Below, in pieces: positions 21,060-32,269 of a stretch of DNA of 64,000 nucleotides. Origin of the DNA: Vicia villosa. Lineage: Eukaryota; Streptophyta; Magnoliopsida; Fabales; Fabaceae. Each line of letters starts with the position of its first letter. The first letter of the stretch is position 1. Position numbers and translations under genes: made by a program. Below the pieces are notes generated by a model. The model had not been told where the DNA came from and did no database searches. It saw only the letters and a program-made list of their open reading frames with translations. The stretch covers positions 372,001 through 436,000 of the forward strand of contig NW_026705393.1 of NCBI RefSeq assembly GCF_029867415.1, given 5' to 3'.

Positions 21060-22800
21060 TTAATTTAGAATGGAAGGTCCCCAATCTTCATTGGGTCCTA
21101 GGTGGTGAGTACAGAAGTTGTTGCATTTAGGCAACCATTGAAATACTCCTTTAGGAACTAAAATTCTCCTAAATTTGCATTTTTCAATGGTATGTCCCTT
21201 TTTGCAACAATAATGACAGGTAATATGATGAGAATATGCTGTTTTGCTAGTTGATACTTTTGGTACAAAAGTGTATTTACTATATAAAGGAGTATACGAT
21301 CTTTTGAACTTATTTGGATCAACGGCAAAAGTCACTTTTGGTTGTAGAGCCTTGTCTAACTTGGCTTTTAGATCTCTTACTTCTTTTTGCCAAATGTGAC
21401 ATGTCTCACAACCAAACCATGATGTAGGATCTATTTCAACTTTATCCTTTTGAATGTCTAGCATAGATTGTTTTAAAGCTTCCATATCCTTTTCGGTTTT
21501 CTCAACTTTTGATTCAAGATATGAAAAGATTTTCTTATTTGAGGCCAAAAGTTTGAAAGCTTTAATTGCATCTCTATGTAATTCTTCAAAAGCAAGTTTT
21601 AGTTGAGAATGAGATACCTTATCTACGAGTTCAGGTTTAAGATGACTTACAGCTTTCTTTTTCTTGTGTTGATGAGCCATAAAACATAGGTTTGCTGATT
21701 TTTCTTCATCGCTTGATGAGCTTTCACTAGATGAATCACTTTCCCATGCTATGTAGGCTCTTTTAGATTTGTTATGACCTTTGCTTTGGTTCTTCTCTTT
21801 TTCTTTCTTAAGGTATGGACAATCCGGTTTATAATGACCGGCTTTCCCACAATTAAAGCAAGGGCCTTTGATTTTTCCTTTGTTGTCGTCATCTTGTTTG
21901 AACCTTTTTGATTGCTTTCTATAGTTGATCAAGCCTTTGTCAGAATGTTTTGCTCCATTTTTCTTTAGATATTTGTTGTATTTTTCGCACAAACAGTCCC
22001 ATTTCCTCATCATCGGAGTCTTCGTCATCACTTGTATCACTATCCTCTAGCTCTTGTCTTGAGGTCTTGGAGCTTGAAGCTTTTAGAGCTATTGACTTCT
22101 TCTCTACCTCTTTCTCCATGTTCTTTTCTTTCTTTGCCCTTTTCTCATGCATGTCAAGGCATTTAAGATGTTGTTCATGTTCCTCTAGTTTACCAAAGAG
22201 AGTGGTAATGTCTAAGGTGTTTAGATCATTTGCTTCCTTTATTGCTGTAACCTTGGGTTGCCATTCCCTGTTCAAGCATCTTAAGATTTTGTTAGTAGCA
22301 ACTGCATTGGAAACAGGTCTATCAAGAGAATTTAACCGATTTTTCAGGTGAACGAATCTCTTCTGCATGTTTTCGATGGATTCACCATCTTCCATGTGGA
22401 AGAGTTCGAACTCTTGAGTTAACGTATTGATCCTAGCTAGTTTGACATCATCCGTTCCCTCGTGGGCAACTTGCAATGTGTCCCACATAGCTTTAGCGGA
22501 TCTACAATGGGAAACGCGATAGTATTCATCAACTCCTAGAGCTGAGATTAGAATGTTTCTCGCTTTCCAATCGTATGCATATCTCTTTTCATCTTCAGCA
22601 TCCCAAGTATTTTCTGGTTTTGGAACAACTGCACCAGCTGCATTTGTCATGGTGATCTGAAAGGGACCATTGACAATAGCTGTCCAGATGTTCCTATCAA
22701 TTGCATTGATGTGGACACACATACAATCCTTCCAATAGCCATAGTTTTCACCGTTGAAAACTGGAGCTCTATTGTGAGCCCCTTTAGGTCCGGAAGCCAT
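21060..22800 (-). pseudogene. Maximus/SIRE-like gag, one frameshift
   Basis: The chosen start is MASGPKGAHN at 22800, since upstream codons from 22854 overlap the PBS leader. The N-terminal part is a UBN2/copia gag core (NGENYGYWKDCM, then the KAMWDTLQVAHEGTDDVK block, then FELFHMEDGESIENMQ). An acidic SDDEDSDDEEMGLF stretch precedes a T5 run at 21981-21985. One extra base in that run shifts the frame. The second frame continues with NKYLKKNGAKHSDKGL, a CCHC knuckle CFNCGKAGHYKPDC (about 21820-21860), and a second Cys-rich motif CHYCCKKGHTIEKC. It ends at 21060. Confidence 0.85.
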
Positions 22801-22837
22801 CTTTCCAATAAGTGTTTCACGTAGCACGAAATAAACC

Positions 22838-22853
22838 AGAGCTCTTGATGCCA
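22838..22853 (-). other. Primer-binding site
   Basis: The minus strand reads TGGCATCAAGAGC two bases after the 5' LTR. It resembles the initiator-Met tRNA complement TGGTATCAGAGC, with one substitution and one insertion. Confidence 0.7.
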
Positions 22854-23193
22854 CTTGTTAGACGCTGGCCTTAGGATCTAGAGGGGGGGTGAATAGATCT
22901 TACACAGTTTTACGGAATTAATTGAACTTTAAGCGGAAGTGATTCTGAATCGACTTGCGTCTATTCCGAACCACTATTGAAACGATTGTATATGTGTTAA
23001 AACCACTAACCAGCTTGAGATAAACGATAAGAGAATACACTATAGAATCAATACGTCGCTCTATTGAAAATCAATTAACTTCTTATATGATGAACGACGT
23101 TTGCAATGCAGTAATAGTGAAAGAAGCAAAAACACAAACACTTGGTGATAATGATCAAATTGATGGTGATTCAATATGTGATGGATTGTGATG

Positions 23194-23201
23194 TTTATAT
23201 A
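23194..23201 (-). promoter_or_regulatory. TATA box of the 5' LTR
   Basis: TATATAAA on the minus strand, about 1.2 kb from the LTR 5' end. It is the probable promoter for the genomic RNA. Confidence 0.6.
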
Positions 23202-23914
23202 AGTTCTTAATTCACAATCTTAACACTCGAATCGTTGATCAATTTGCTATTATAACTAAATATGAATAGAACGTAAATGAAAAGGTAAAAGCGACAAGAA
23301 CACGATATTTGTTTAGGCAGTTCGTCGATCGTCCTCGCTACGACTACGTCTGCCCCCAATTCCAAACTGAAATTGGGAAATCTTTCATTAATGTTGAAAG
23401 CAGTTTATACAAAGAAGATAACAAAGCGATAAACCATGAACCAATTATGTTGATCCTTTGAATCTTCTTCCCCCTTAATCTTGAGTCAGATCAAGGTTAT
23501 CTAAGAGCTTCACTTGATCCCTTTTCTGCAGTGTCTTGAATTGCCTTGAACCCTTGTTCTTCAATCTTCACACTCAGATGGATCCTCAATGAAACCTCTT
23601 GATAAAAACCCCCAAGAAACACCTATCTTGGAGGACAAAACCCGCAGATTTTATTCACCAAAAACCCCACAAATCTTCACCCACTAGGAATCTTCAATTC
23701 CATTCCATGGACGTTATCGAACTCGATCACTAACCCTCAACGCAAGAATGATTATGTGTAATTGTGTTGGAGATGACGAAGAACGAAGATGAGAAGCCTT
23801 TGTGTATCTTTCAGTCTTTGGTGTTGTTCTCAATAATTGAACCTTGGACAATATATATGAGAGCTTTTCAGTTGATGCAGAGAAAACCAGAAATTTTGAC
23901 AGTTTTGATCAGAT

Positions 23915-24292
23915 AGGTCGACCTAATTTAGGGCTGGGTCGACCTAACAGAGCTGCATATACTTTGGAAGTCAGTTTTGATCAGATAGGTCGACCTAATT
24001 TAGGACTGGGTCGACCTAACAGAGCTGCATATCTTTTGGATGTCATTTGTTCCCAGTTAGGTCGACCTGTCAAAGAGGTAGGTCGACCAGAATCCACTTC
24101 AGATGCGTTTTGGGGCAAATCTTCAGTTTAGGTCGACCTAGTTGATGTGTGAGTCGACCTAGCAGAAGTATGTGGAATTTTCTCCATTTTAGGTCGACCT
24201 GGGTTGACAGTAGGTCGACCTAACTGCTGCTTTTCTGCATTCTTCTTGTTTTGCTTGTGTTGAGTCGACCTATATGCATCATAGGTCGACCT
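23915..24292. repeat. Paired AGGTCGACCT palindrome array, 5' LTR
   Basis: Twelve GTCGAC cores sit at the same positions as in the 3' LTR plus 6,245 (first 23917, last 24285). All twelve cores and all spacings are unchanged between the LTRs. Confidence 0.95.
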
Positions 24293-25870
24293 GTTCTGAC
24301 ATGAGTGATCAATGCTTGCTTTTCTTTGAGTTTTCTGCTTCCACCTTGTTGCTTGTATGCTCATTGAGTTTGCCATGAATCAAAAACATCTTTGTGAGTG
24401 TAATCTTGTATTCACATAAACAAACTAACGTATCAATGCGTGAATCATGCTAATCGACTCAAAGTTTGGAATCACCTACCTCAGCTTATAGGAGATTATT
24501 CTGGGGGTGTTGATGCAGAGTAATGATCCACACAGCTTCAGAATGATCTCAGGAACCTTTTGCTATCCTTAAAACCTCTTGAGAGTTACGAATTCTCCCA
24601 AACCGAATTCACGTTCTTGGTGAAATTTTTGAGTTCTTGCAAGTGTGCTTCCGCCCAGAATTTTCGTCCCCTAGTCCCTTGCCTTGCATCCACTACTTAT
24701 AGGGAATGAATTAGGTCAATAAAAACCAACCAAAACCTTCTTGAATCCAATCTTGCATCTTTTGGAAATTTGATTTAAAATTTGATTTGAAACTTTCTAA
24801 TTTGGCCAAATCTTTCATTAATCCTCTCTCAATCATTGGTGCACGAAAATATATTGCCAATTTGCAATTAATACTGATTGGAATTGATCAATATGCACTC
24901 TTTAACATAATATTTGATTTTCCCTTTAATTATATCATTTAAAATCATTCTTAAATGAAATAAAAATCATATAAAAATCAAATAAAAAGCTAAAATTCGT
25001 GGCACATGGTTTGGATAACATAAGTAACTTGTGGACCAAGATTAAGTCATAAAAAGATAGGCCCACTTGCAAAAAATTCCAATTTGAACCTCTTTTATTT
25101 CATATTTTGCCTCCAAATTTGCCCAACTTTGACAAGGCATATCTCCCTCAATTTTTAAGCTATGAAGGAGTTCTAGGACTTTTTGGAAACCTCAAGATGT
25201 CCTCTACTTTTTGGAGATTTTATCTTGATGATATGTCTTTTGATATAAAACTGTCTTTGATTGACTTTTGAAAAGGACCTATAATCTTTTATGCTATATC
25301 TTCCAAATGAAGCATTTATAGCCTTGGCTTGTGAGAGACAAAGTTGTATAGAATCCAATTTCCTTCCAAGTAGGCTTTGAGTGAGGAATTTCTGATGTTC
25401 CATGAGAAATTTATGGCCAGTCAAAGTTTAGTTGACTTTCTCCTAAAGAAACCCTAATTTGAACCTTTTTGCATTTGTTCATCTCTGAGTTTCTATTGAT
25501 GTATCATGATCAACCTTTGATCAAATGATGGATATATCCTCACACACTTGATGTTGACCAAAATTTAGAGGTTTTGACTGTGCTTTGACCATGGTTGATT
25601 TTTAGGTCAAACCAGTTGACTGTGGATCATCTGAGCTATTTGAACAAGTAAACTTTGGGACTGGGTCTTGACTTTTTACATAGAGATATCTTGAATCATA
25701 ATGGACCATGGAGAACTTCATTGGGGGTCTTGTTTTTCTACTTCTCTCAGGAGGATACCAAACCCTAGCTTTAGGTGACTCATACTCAGAAGAATGACTT
25801 GATGAATCTTTTGAGCTTTGTGCTATTATGAATGAGATGTGGAAGGATAATTTTGGGGTATGAAAAAATT

Positions 25871-26452
25871 GAGTATACCTATTCTGACCTTGAACAAACT
25901 TATTATTGGCTATATAAAACTTACGCTGAAGTGTTGCTCTATTTTCTATGATATATTTTTTGTAAACTTTTATAAAAGCAAGTGAAAATTTGTTCGTTAA
26001 CTTGTAGCAAGTGAGATTTTATTCATATACTTGCTATAAACATTTATGTTTTTTTTTTATTGTATTTAAACTTGTGTAATCCGCTTTTAAGAAGTAACTC
26101 TGTAAACACAACACTTGTATTTCAACTTGTAGGTTGATCGTTCTTTGAGAGACTACGGTATATTCAGAATTTCTCAAGAAGACATCGACGATTAGTCTTT
26201 GTGAATTGCAACATGATAGTTGGTCTTTGTTGTGGTTTTGTAATCAGATTGGTTATAGGGGATTAAGTCCTCGTTGAGAAGCCAAAATCACCTTGGATGG
26301 ACTGAATTAACTTCATTAACAATGAAACAGGATAAAAATAATTGTTTCATTTATTTTTGATATTGTGTTCTTTGTTTTTGTCTGGAGAAGAATTTACTTT
26401 AAACCATGAAAGGAAATTCAAACCCCTTTTTCTTGTGTTTCTCACACCTTCA
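25871..26452 (+). mobile_element. 5' LTR of old SIRE-like element, second part
   Basis: This resumes the LTR cut at 14998. A TATA-like CTATATAAAAC lies at about 25911-25921. The LTR ends in CTCACACCTTCA, typical of SIRE-type U5. Confidence 0.6.
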
Positions 26453-26453
26453 A

Positions 26454-26471
26454 TTGCTGTTAGAGATTCGA
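26454..26471 (+). other. Degenerate primer-binding site
   Basis: TTGCTGTTAGAGATTCG sits directly after the LTR and aligns with the Met-tRNA-type TTGGTATCAGAGCCTCG with several changes. Confidence 0.5.
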
Positions 26472-26542
26472 TTTCAGTATTGATTATTTATCAAACACTT
26501 AACCGTGTCAAATAAATATCCAAAAATTTTCTGTGAAACACA

Positions 26543-27317
26543 ATGGCCATTCCGCCACCACCGCCACCAGTTATCAATGAAAGAGATCATTATAACATCA
26601 AACCTCCAATCTTGATGGAGAAAGATTTGATTGCTGGAAGGACGGAATAGAAATTTTCTTTCTTGGTAACGAAGTTTATCCATGAGATATGGTAGTAGAT
26701 GGCTACAAACATCCAATTGATACTAGTGGAAACAAGATCGGAAAAAGAAGTATGAACGATCAACAAAAGAAAGAGTATAAGAATCATTCTAAAGCTAGAA
26801 CCATTCTGTTGAATATGATTTCTTATACAGAATATGAAAAGATAATAAATAAAGACTTTGTTAAGTCGATATTTGATTCTTTGAGAATGACTTATGAGGG
26901 TGACGCTCAAGTAAAGGAGATTATGGCGCTTGCCTTGATTTAAAAGATGGAAGACGATGAAACTATTGAGAATACATTCTCAAGGTTTCAAAATCATATT
27001 GAAGGACTAAAAGTTCTAAACAAAGGCTATTCTACATCAAATCACCTGAAAAATAATATCAGTAGCTTGTCAACAAGATGGAGGCCGATGGTAACTTCAA
27101 TCAAACTTGACAAAGATCTAAACAACACTTCTTTTAAGGAACTTTTTGTTCTTTAAGAAGTCATGAAATAGAGTTGGAACAAGATTAACCTCGGTAGAGA
27201 GAAAAATCAGTTGCTCTAAAGTGTGCCAGAAAGTCTGAGAAGACTAAACCCTTCAAGCTGAATAGAAGGAGGAATCATAAGAAGATTATGATGAAGAATA
27301 TGAGTTGTCGCTTCTTT
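26543..27317 (+). pseudogene. Old SIRE-like gag, 5' part
   Basis: It starts MAIPPPPPPVINERDHYN, then is broken by stops at about 26650 and 26940 and by frameshifts. Recognisable blocks are GYKHPIDTSGNKIGKRSMND, SKARTILLNMISYTEYEKI, MEDDETIENTFSRFQNH and LSTRWRPMVTSIKL, all in the order expected for a copia UBN2 gag. It is cut at 27317 by a solo LTR and continues at 30277. Confidence 0.75.
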
Positions 27318-27797
27318 CCATATGTCATACCCCAAAATTTGCCCGATCAAATCCGCGTCTTTTAATTCATCAAGGGCCGAAATTAAGAGTCATGGGGTTT
27401 GACATTCCTATTGTCAAACTCACCCTCTTATAAAATACCCTGAATTAAAATGGGGTTAAAATTAGAAGGTACTTGGGCCCCGTCATTTGGCCCGTCTATC
27501 TTATTTTGTGGGGTTTTTAGTCATCATAATTTATTTTATATTTACTCATTTTTATTCAACTTACCATTTACTTTTTTATTATTATTATTAGAATTATTAT
27601 TGTAATTTTACTAACTATTATTATTCATTACTATTAAGATTATTAATATTATTATTAGGAGCATTATTATTAATTTTGATAGTATTATTAGGATTATTAA
27701 TATTAGGAGTATTATTGATTATTATTTTAATAAGAATAACTATCAGGTTGATTAGGCACTAGGCCCATTAGGTATAAAAAAAACCCTAATTCAAGCA

Positions 27798-27810
27798 CTA
27801 TAAATAGATA
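27798..27810 (+). promoter_or_regulatory. TATA box of solo LTR
   Basis: CTATAAATAGATA, 475 bp into the LTR, followed by a C-rich leader. It is a likely former U3/R boundary. Confidence 0.55.
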
Positions 27811-29770
27811 CTCATTCTAACAGTTAAAGGGGGGGCCAATTTTTCTAACCCTTATTTTTTCAACCCTCATACTCTACTCATATTTTTTATACGCATACAA
27901 AATTATCAACAATTTCCACTAAGAAAAATTCCCCTTTTGAAAATCTATTTTAATACTCTTTTTGTTGTCTTGTATTTACACTAACCATGGTATATATCTC
28001 AAATTTTTTATCATGTTCACATTATACAGTAAACTTTTTCCATAACTTATAAATTTCACTTTCTCTTACAAATTGCCATACACTCATATACGGACAAACT
28101 TCTCCATGTTTTCCGCAAATCAATCCCACATTAATAAACCACTTTGTGCACAACACACAAACATTACACAAAAAGTTTGATGATGTTGTATTGTTTTTTT
28201 TCTATTTTTATGTAACCTTGTTTATATTTCTTTATCATACTCATATAATATTGTATACTGGAATCTTGTCCTTTGCCATAACCAGTTTCAGAATGAATTC
28301 AACACTCATGGCCAGCAAAGCACAAAGAATACAAGAATTTGGAATCAATCCGACACAACATAGCACCGCCATAATAATATCCAACACCAATAAACCACTC
28401 GGCTACCGCCGTCGTTTCCAATCTGAAAAGAAAAGAAGGAGAATCGAACACCACTGCGGTCACGATGGAAATCAGCCGCCAGACGTCCTCAGATCCACGC
28501 GCAACCACGCATCTCGACAGCAAAGCTCTACCGGCAACGCGTCAACAGCTCCGCCGTTGAAATCAGCGGCACCGCCGGACAGCTCTGACGGTTCGATCCA
28601 CACTGCAAACCCTCCCAGCCACGACGCAGCGCCGCACGCCGTCGCGTTGCCGCCATCCCGCTTCACACTACCACCGCGATCTCCATTAGCAACCCTCAAC
28701 AAACTCAGATCCGCACCTTGCTACCGGTGAGTTTTCCGCTCAATTGCTATTGTTATGTTTTTGTTAGCTTCATAGTTTGTATGTTTGGTTTGTTGTAAAT
28801 ATGATAAGAGGAAGAAGGATAAGAGGCAGTGGAGAAAATAGATCTTGAAAATGCTTCGTTGTTTTCTGAACTGTGTACTTGGTTTAATGGGTTCTGTTAT
28901 TATTATTTCTTTTATGTTCTTTATTATCATAAATCATGTGTCATTCTTTGATAAGTCATGTGTCACTCTTTAATTGGCTGAATGATGAAGGTTGAAAAAG
29001 TCAATGCTTGTTACTTTTGTTTTTTTAATTTTTTCTTCCAAATATCCAAGTATGATGCAGAGAGAGGTACCTTCATGATTTGTCTATTTGTATATTTTAA
29101 AAAAAAAATCAATTGTTGTTAGTATGATTAGCATCCCTGTTATTAATATTATATTATTAGTCTTAGTGAGTATTACTAAGTATAGAAGAAATGGGAAATT
29201 TGGTTACAGTATAAGATAAGAACAAACGGTTCGCATATCGCACCAGATAGATCACTAGGTAATTGGCCAATTGAATTGTTTTTTTTTTATTTACTTTTTC
29301 TTTTAGTTCATATCATTTAATTTAATTACTTTCCTACTTATTACAAACATAAAGGTATAAAATACTAAAAACACTAAAAATACTAAAAATATAAAATTAT
29401 CCCCTTTTAACAGATAAATGATGGGTGGATATCAATTTTACCACGTCTTCGAGTTGGTCGACTCTGTATGTCGTACCGATTAAATATCTAAAATAAAATT
29501 AAAGATTAAAAATACATCTATTTTGCTAAATGGTTTTAACCAAATCTATTGGTTACGATGATTAGCATACTCAACTCGTTATCGTGTAATAATCAAACCT
29601 ATTGATTATTAGGGATAACGATAAATAATTTAAATTATTTAAAACACACTCATTTGTTATTCGTGATAATCGAATCTATCGATTAGAATGGTTAGCAATC
29701 CTTCGTTCAATCTGTTAACTATGGTGATCAAACCTATTGATCATCGCAACTAACGGTAACATATTAAACC

Positions 29771-29963
29771 AGGGTTGTACGCCCAAATCTTAAAACACTC
29801 CTTCAAACTACGGATTTCCATCTCTTCAACACTGCGATTTTCAAAACAACTATGATAAGGTAATTTAAAATACCTTGCGAACTTCGCATTTCAAAAACTA
29901 CGATAAGTCAATTCAAAAAGCCTTCAAACAATTTCACATCAAATTCTAAGGGCGTACAACCCT
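29771..29963 (+). repeat. Conserved LTR stem-loop arms (14 bp), second copy
   Basis: AGGGTTGTACGCCC (29771-29784) and GGGCGTACAACCCT (29950-29963) are the same arms as at 15326-15461, with a loop of about 165 bp. Confidence 0.7.
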
Positions 29964-30276
29964 TTGCCCGAACTACATTGACTCTAATTCTCCCTAAGGA
30001 GATACGTAGGCACTTGGTAACAAGGCGAGTCCCCTTCCCCCAAAATCTCACCTTTTCCCCCTGTTCATTTCCTTAGCTATTAAACCCTAACTTTTAGCCA
30101 TAAAACTGTTACCTTAGATTCAAAGCCATAGGAAAGGGTTGAGGGTACCTAACACCTTCCCTCGACCTGATTATAATAATCTTACCCCGCTCTCTTAACT
30201 GCGTAGGGTTTCCTATTCGCCCTGGTAGAATAGGTGGCGACTCTAATTTTTTTTTAGGGCAGGTTGCTACACCATA

Positions 30277-31137
30277 AGGGTCAACCAAATTTGGAAGAGG
30301 AAGAAAGGCAACAAATTCAGTGGAGGTAGAAGGACAGGCGGTCGCTTCGAGTCTACTTCTGGACTAAAGAGGTCTCGGAACAAGTGTCCCAAGCTATAGA
30401 GGGAAAAGCCCGAAAATAAGTTCTTTAAGGGAAAGAAGAAAGGGCTTGTGGCAACATAGGATGATTTTGACTCTTCAGAAGATTACTCCGAAAAAAAAGA
30501 GTAAGCTAATGTGACATTGATGACCACCATTAGGGGATCTGATGAGTAGATCCAATCCAAAGCTGAATCAAAATTTGACTCAAACGTAGAAAAGGTGTTT
30601 TCTAACATCTTTTGTTCTTATTTAACTTACACTTTATTTGAAATTATGGAAAAACATCAGGAACTACAGATCAAATTCAAGGAATTGAAAAAGGTCCATT
30701 AATCTGTATCTGAAGAACACCGAAAGCTTAGGCAAGAATTCTCCATCTTGAATGGATTTTTTTTAAGTATGAAAACTCTGCTGTCACAATTATGAGGTTT
30801 AAACTTGAGAAAGAAATTCCTCCTGAAGCTTTTGAGAATACTGATGATGTCATAAAAAGTATGACAAGTCTTTTCATAAATTTCTAACTAGAAGCCTTTT
30901 GGCTTCGATGATATATGGTGTTAGTATAAACGAGACTAGAGCCCTTGGTTATGATTCAGATGAAGAATCTGATTCTAAAAAAGAAGATAAACCAAATGTG
31001 CTCCATTTTAATTTTGTTTCTGCTGGTTTTGTCTCTAAGGAAAAATCTCTTCCTATATTAGCATGAATTTCTCAACTGAACAAGTTTAATTTAGTCAGAA
31101 GTCTTCTTAATATGAAATTCTCTTCAGAGACTCTTTG
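30277..31137 (+). pseudogene. Old SIRE-like gag, 3' part
   Basis: It resumes in register with RVNQIWKRKKGNKFSGG, then the basic RRTGGR block, a worn zinc-knuckle end (NKCPKL) and KGKKKGLVAT followed by an acidic stretch. Many stops. Sequence similarity to the element fades near 31137. Confidence 0.65.
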
Positions 31138-31715
31138 TGTTAGAATGTCAAAATCACAAGTTTTCTAGACTCGATAGAATTAAACCCACCATACAAATTG
31201 TAATTTGATTTTTGTATCAAAACAAAAATAACAACAAAAAATAACAAATAATTAAAATAAAAAGTACAATTAAATAAAGAGTTGATTTTCTGTCATTTGA
31301 TTTTTCTTGTTTTGTTTCTTTCATGTTTTTTAGCATTTTCAAAAATGGTTCTAAGTTTTCACCAGTTTTACACTCTATCAAAAGTGAAGCTGCTTCTTTC
31401 CCTCTTTATCCATGCAAAAAAAACATTGGTGCCAAAGTAATAACAGAATCCAGTTAATAAAACTTGATCCTAAAGAGTAAAAAGTCATCAGTTTATCTAT
31501 AAATTTGAGAAACAAATCAGAGAGAAGGTAAAAAAAATTCCATGAGAGAAAGGCAGAGAAATGATGAAATAGATGAAGCATAAAATTAGAGGAGAATAAA
31601 AATAATGTAGAAACTCATAACTGCATCAATTTCAGTACCGGCCACCAACACTTTTTTCTGACCGCCGCCGTATATGCAACCTTTCATTTTTCGAACAGAT
31701 CTATAGCGAGAGCCA
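31138..31715. other. Unassigned stretch before the next copia element
   Basis: It begins TGTTAGAATGTC, which could be a worn LTR start, then is AT-rich. The last 100 bp (ACCGGCCACC..GACCGCCGCCG) look like a plant 5' leader and continue at 50671 on the far side of the next insertion. No ORF is supported. Confidence 0.4.
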
Positions 31716-32154
31716 TGTTTGAAATCCACCAATATCTATGATGAATCTCTATCAGTCTTGATGAACAAGATTGTTACTACCACACAATGACAAAGAAAAA
31801 TATAAAAGAAAGAAAGAGAATGGTTTTCTGTAGAGTTTCTCTATGCCCACAAACTGTGGAAAACTTTATTATTCACTTGCAATAGCAAATTCTGTGAATA
31901 CAACTCAATTAACTTAATTACTAAAATAGGGGTTACTCTCTCTATTTATAAATTTAGGTTAGCTGGCTCTCTAAGCCAAAAGCCCAAGAGTATAAAAGCC
32001 CAAAATACCTATTTGGGAACTAAATTAAATCTAATCAAATTTGTATGTAACTAAATCAAATCTAGTCAAATCCGTGTGTAACTAAATCAAATCTAACTAT
32101 ATCAAATCTAGTTCGATACAAGCATTATTCGACACTATGAATTACAATTTAACA
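31716..32154 (-). mobile_element. 3' LTR of the Tork-like element
   Basis: It starts TGTTTGAAATCC and ends AATTTAACA in plus orientation. A minus-strand TATAAATAGA lies at 31941-31950. It contains a short ACTAAATCAAATCTA direct repeat near its left-genomic end. Confidence 0.8.
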
Positions 32155-32269
32155 CATCACCTAATTCATTGTGTCTAAGCTATCTACATTCATCATAGCT
32201 CTTAGTCTTATGAATATTTCTACCTGCACTCCCTTCATCATGATATCTGCAATTTGACTCTCAGTTTTG

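Larger units (their letters stand above)
16611..24416 (-). mobile_element. Young non-autonomous Maximus/SIRE-like copia element
   Basis: This is a complete 7,806-bp LTR element. The LTRs (16611-18171 and 22856-24416) are 1,561 bp each, at a constant offset of 6,245 bp. The TSD is TAAAC (16606-16610 and 24417-24421). PBS and PPT abut the LTRs. In element order (right to left) it carries a one-frameshift gag, a scrap of protease, a palindrome array and an accessory ORF. RT, RNase H and integrase are gone. I count about twelve LTR-LTR differences by eye (under 1 percent), so insertion is recent, well under a million years at usual plant rates. Movement would need pol proteins from a relative. 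Confidence 0.92.
22856..24416 (-). mobile_element. 5' LTR of the Maximus-like element
   Basis: This is the same 1,561-bp LTR as 16611-18171, ending TTCACA in plus orientation before the TSD TAAAC. Differences from the other LTR are mostly C/T and A/G transitions. Confidence 0.92.
14999..25865 (-). mobile_element. Solo LTR of a Tat/Ogre-like element, itself interrupted
   Basis: In plus orientation it starts TGTAGCAACCTGCCC and ends GGGGTATGAAA, where the family end would be TATGACA, so the terminal C looks mutated. The 5-bp target-site duplication AAATT (14994-14998 and 25866-25870) and the absence of any internal domain make it a solo LTR. Without the 7,806-bp insert and its extra TSD it is about 3,056 bp. 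A minus-strand TATA (CTATAAGTAGTG) lies at 24691-24702. Terminal parts match the oppositely oriented solo LTR at 27323-30271. Confidence 0.85.
27323..30271 (+). mobile_element. Solo LTR of a Tat/Ogre-like element
   Basis: It spans 2,949 bp from TGTCATACCCC to GGTTGCTACA with TSD CCATA (27318-27322 and 30272-30276), and sits in the gag of the old SIRE-like element. There is no internal region. A TATA lies at 27798-27810. Downstream of it is a GC-rich leader (about 28440-28720), whose 194-codon open frame looks fortuitous. The 3' portion has GGAGATACGTAGGCAC and GGTGGCGACTCTAA, shared with the solo LTR 14999-25865. Confidence 0.9.
14220..31137 (+). mobile_element. Old SIRE-like copia element hosting later insertions
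   Basis: With the inserts removed, the order is an LTR (14220-14998 joined to 25871-26452, about 1.36 kb), a degenerate primer-binding site, and a broken gag (26543-27317 joined to 30277-31137). The continuity of LTR and gag sequence across the two insertions shows they were one element. Pol and a 3' LTR are not seen before 31138. Gag wording (ELSLLS before the insert, RVNQIWKR after it) fits the SIRE lineage. Confidence 0.7.

Noticed and set aside
28146..28730. 194-codon P/S-rich ORF
   Set aside because: It lies in the GC-rich leader of a solo LTR just after its TATA. It has no domain and is likely fortuitous.
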